A stretch of 64,000 bases of DNA from Owenia fusiformis (taxonomy: Eukaryota; Annelida; Polychaeta; Sabellida; Oweniidae): positions 3,307,525-3,371,524 of the forward strand of contig CAIIXF020000004.1 in assembly GCA_903813345.2 (NCBI GenBank), written 5' to 3'. The first letter of the stretch is position 1. Each line of letters opens with the position of its first letter. Under the pieces are notes generated by a model. That model was not told where the DNA came from. It was given only the letters and a program-made list of their open reading frames with translations, and made no database searches. This document shows, piece by piece, positions 61,680 through 64,000 of the stretch. A program made the position numbers and the translations under genes.

Positions 61680-63560
61680 AGATGTTAATTTAAGAGCAAA
61701 AAAGGCTCCAAAACTTAATGAAATATGTAGTTTGGAGGTTCATTTATGTCTGTGGATTATATTTTATACCACAAACACTTTATAAATACCTGAAATTTGC
61801 AATAAAAGTGCCCAAAAATTGTTGTTCCGAAATTCCCCATTTTTCCTGTATCGCGCTAGTCACGTGACCATTACGCGTAGCAGGCAATGTACAGATATTA
61901 CAGTACATGATAATATGTTCAATATGGCAAACATCAGCGATTCTGATTCCCGGGTTCTGGGAAATGGCTATATAAATCGGCGAGAGGGTGTAATTTGAGT
62001 GAAGACAATTTAAGGAGGGGAAATGTGTGCAAGTATGGCAGTAAGAGAGCAGATATGGGGACTTTAGACAAGAACTATGACGGAGAATCAACTAAAAATG
62101 TGAGTTCTGGAATGAAGACCCGTTGCCATTGACTGAAGATTCCAGCGATCCTATTATCATACTCAGTTTGAATCTAGACGCGGAAAACAGATTATGAAAA
62201 CAGGTTTCGCTGCAAAGTTATCAAATTTAGAAAATATGGATCTTGTTTTTGAGTGGCTTAACAAGCATTTAGATACAAGACTTGGCGCTATCTCTTGTCA
62301 AATACATGCACTGGACTTGCAGTAAATTGGCCATTGCAAATTGCAAAATCAGATCGTCAAATAAATCGCTTCGTTTTTAAACCTACGCTTCATATCTTCT
62401 TCCAAAACTTTAGGATTCAATAGAGATAAGTTATAACTTGTACAGGAAAAAATGGCAGATCCTACCTTAATTTAGAATCGCTTATTTCTCTGGACAAATT
62501 CCGAGAAGAAATTGTTCAACATCGCGATCACCTCAGACAACATGTCGCGTGCGTGTCACTCTGAACTCACGTGATAAAATACGGCATCTTGATTGGTTAC
62601 TACTCGTGTTGTCATGACGCGAAAAGCAGTAGTAAACACTGAATATGTTAATGAACTGCCATATATGGAACAATTGTCTTTCTGATTGGTTAACTTTACA
62701 CGCGTCCTAAATGAATATAGTAGTCGTAGTAAATGATTCATTGATAACTCTGAAAGTGGGCGTGACCAGCTTCATTTTGACACCAAATTCAAGATGTTTC
62801 AAATCAAATGGCCTCGCAAGACGAGGTTGAAATATCACCAATTTGATACTGATATGGTCTACGATAGATCAAAATTGCCTGCCCCGCGTCACATGTCACG
62901 TGAGCTTATATTTGTTGAAAAGTGAAAGAGATAGTGACACTTTTTAATCTTAAGTTTATACCAATATTACAAACAGATATCTATTTTTTTCATTATATAT
63001 TTATTTCTTCATTATACATACATTTGTTTTATACTACATTGATTTATTTTTGCAAAACCTTTGCTATTAGATCTTTAAAAACTCTCAAAAGCAATTATTT
63101 CTTTGATTCATAATGAATCTAATATGATAAATCGTCATGATAAAATACAAACTCTTATTGACAGGCCTTGAATTTCATAAATATTTTGTTGTTTTAATAC
63201 CAAGGTTATTTATGCGATATAATGATATGAAAAACATCAATCGTTTAATGCAAAAACGTTTATATCATTCTTCTTGAATGCAACGCGCAATCGCGTCATT
63301 TGGTACACATGAATTAAATTCAGACTCGTTGAACGCCATCAATTCATTTCATACACGCATTCACATTTGCTTGTAGCAAGTGGTATGCCGTTAAAATGTG
63401 TATGGTTTTAGTCATGACACGTAATAACGAATGTTAAATATGTTGATGTTTTTAAAATGGAAGGTTTCTCCGGAAAAACCGGCTATGTTATATTACATGC
63501 CTATATTGCTATTTTCGATATTTCAGGTTTTTCAAAAAGTCAGCGTAATAACACATCATT
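61680..63560. other. Gene-free stretch
   Basis: AT-rich, with several CACGTGA strings near 61858, 62568 and 62896. No exon recognised. Confidence 0.35.
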
Positions 63561-63563
63561 AGG

Positions 63564-63944
63564 ATGGCTTCGGGAGGGAGACTTGAGGAAATATCAGAAA
63601 CGTATGTATATTCAACGCAGACATGTCTAAAAGAGTACGAGTTCTATGTATATGTTTGATCCTAACTTTGCCAGCGATTTGATATGACTGAAGGAATAAG
63701 TACTCGGGTAAAAGTATGTTTTGTCCAGTCTAAATATGGTCGGACTTCGTACTGTGGTTCTGAAAATATCGGGCCAACAGGCCTAAATCCAAATGAGACC
63801 ATATTTACTTTAACACCAGTTTCAGATTTATACAGTGCGTATCAAGGAAAAACGCAACAGATTGTTATCTTGGAAAAGCACAAAACCAGTGATAACAGCT
63901 TTGATTTCATTCAATGCACCATAAAGCCACGTGTCTCCTCTTAA
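63564..63944 (+). CDS. Unassigned candidate coding exons at the right edge
   Basis: An ATG at 63564 reads MASGGRLEEISE and meets a gtatgt donor after 63601 (phase 2). The second open stretch, to a TAA at 63942-63944, reads RVKVCFVQSKYGRTSYC, then TIFTLTPVSDLYSAYQGK and VILEKHKTSDNSFDF, with codon use that looks protein-like. The obvious acceptor (ttgccag, 63668-63674) is in the wrong phase for the first part. A weaker AG at 63699-63700 would fit. No family was recognised. It may be a real short gene, part of a gene running off to the right, or chance. Confidence 0.25.
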
Positions 63945-64000
63945 CAATGATATATCATTCATTGATATTTGGCCATGGTTGGGTGAGTAATCATTTCATT

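Overview
This window is metazoan nuclear DNA. It is AT-rich, the genes are split by GT-AG introns, and the intergenic and intronic space is full of non-LTR retrotransposon ends, tRNA-derived SINEs, mariner-like and hAT-like non-autonomous elements, fold-back elements and satellites. The protein content (a beta-1,3-glucan-binding/GH16 protein, a PAN plus fibrinogen-domain lectin, a secreted chitin-binding-type protein, an alpha-arrestin) suggests an aquatic invertebrate, most likely a lophotrochozoan such as a mollusc or brachiopod. That placement is inference; no species marker was recognised.

Layout. At 1-8.6 kb is the 3' part of an alpha-arrestin (ARRDC-like) gene on the plus strand: the end of the arrestin C domain at the left edge joins in frame to a terminal exon with a PPSY motif at 8171-8439. 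At 8.6-23 kb no gene was recognised; the stretch holds a SINE, a 21-bp minisatellite, a LINE split by a palindromic element, and hAT-like elements with poly-G/poly-C ends. At 23.1-26.8 kb are the last two exons of a PAN/fibrinogen-related protein (plus strand). At 27.3-27.8 kb is an array of a palindromic motif. At 30.4-36.5 kb is a complete nine-exon GH16 / Gram-negative-binding-protein-like gene (minus strand, 375 residues, signal peptide, intact GEIDLVE motif), with mobile elements in several introns. At 39.2-43.6 kb is a satellite of about 52 copies of an 83-bp unit. At 45.9-59.3 kb is a complete nine-exon gene (plus strand, 304 residues) for a secreted cysteine-rich protein with the module order A-B-A-B, where A is CBM14/peritrophin-like. 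Its 8.8-kb seventh intron is almost filled by one element with 1.3-kb inverted repeats. At 59.3-64 kb are non-autonomous elements and one unassigned candidate exon.

How the genes relate. Three of the four genes encode proteins likely to be secreted or extracellular and to bind carbohydrate (beta-1,3-glucan, fibrinogen-domain ligands, chitin), which fits recognition, digestion or extracellular matrix roles. Nothing shows that they are co-regulated; each has its own structure and orientation.

The most unusual feature is shared by two unrelated genes. In each, an intronic tandem repeat has amplified an exon-intron junction: a 3' splice site plus exon start (about 130-bp unit) in the GH16 gene, and an exon end plus 5' splice site (61-bp unit) in the chitin-binding gene. 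The true splice site therefore sits beside a row of near-identical decoys.

Exon borders were set by eye from splice consensus and phase. Repeat borders are approximate, and no database or alignment was used.
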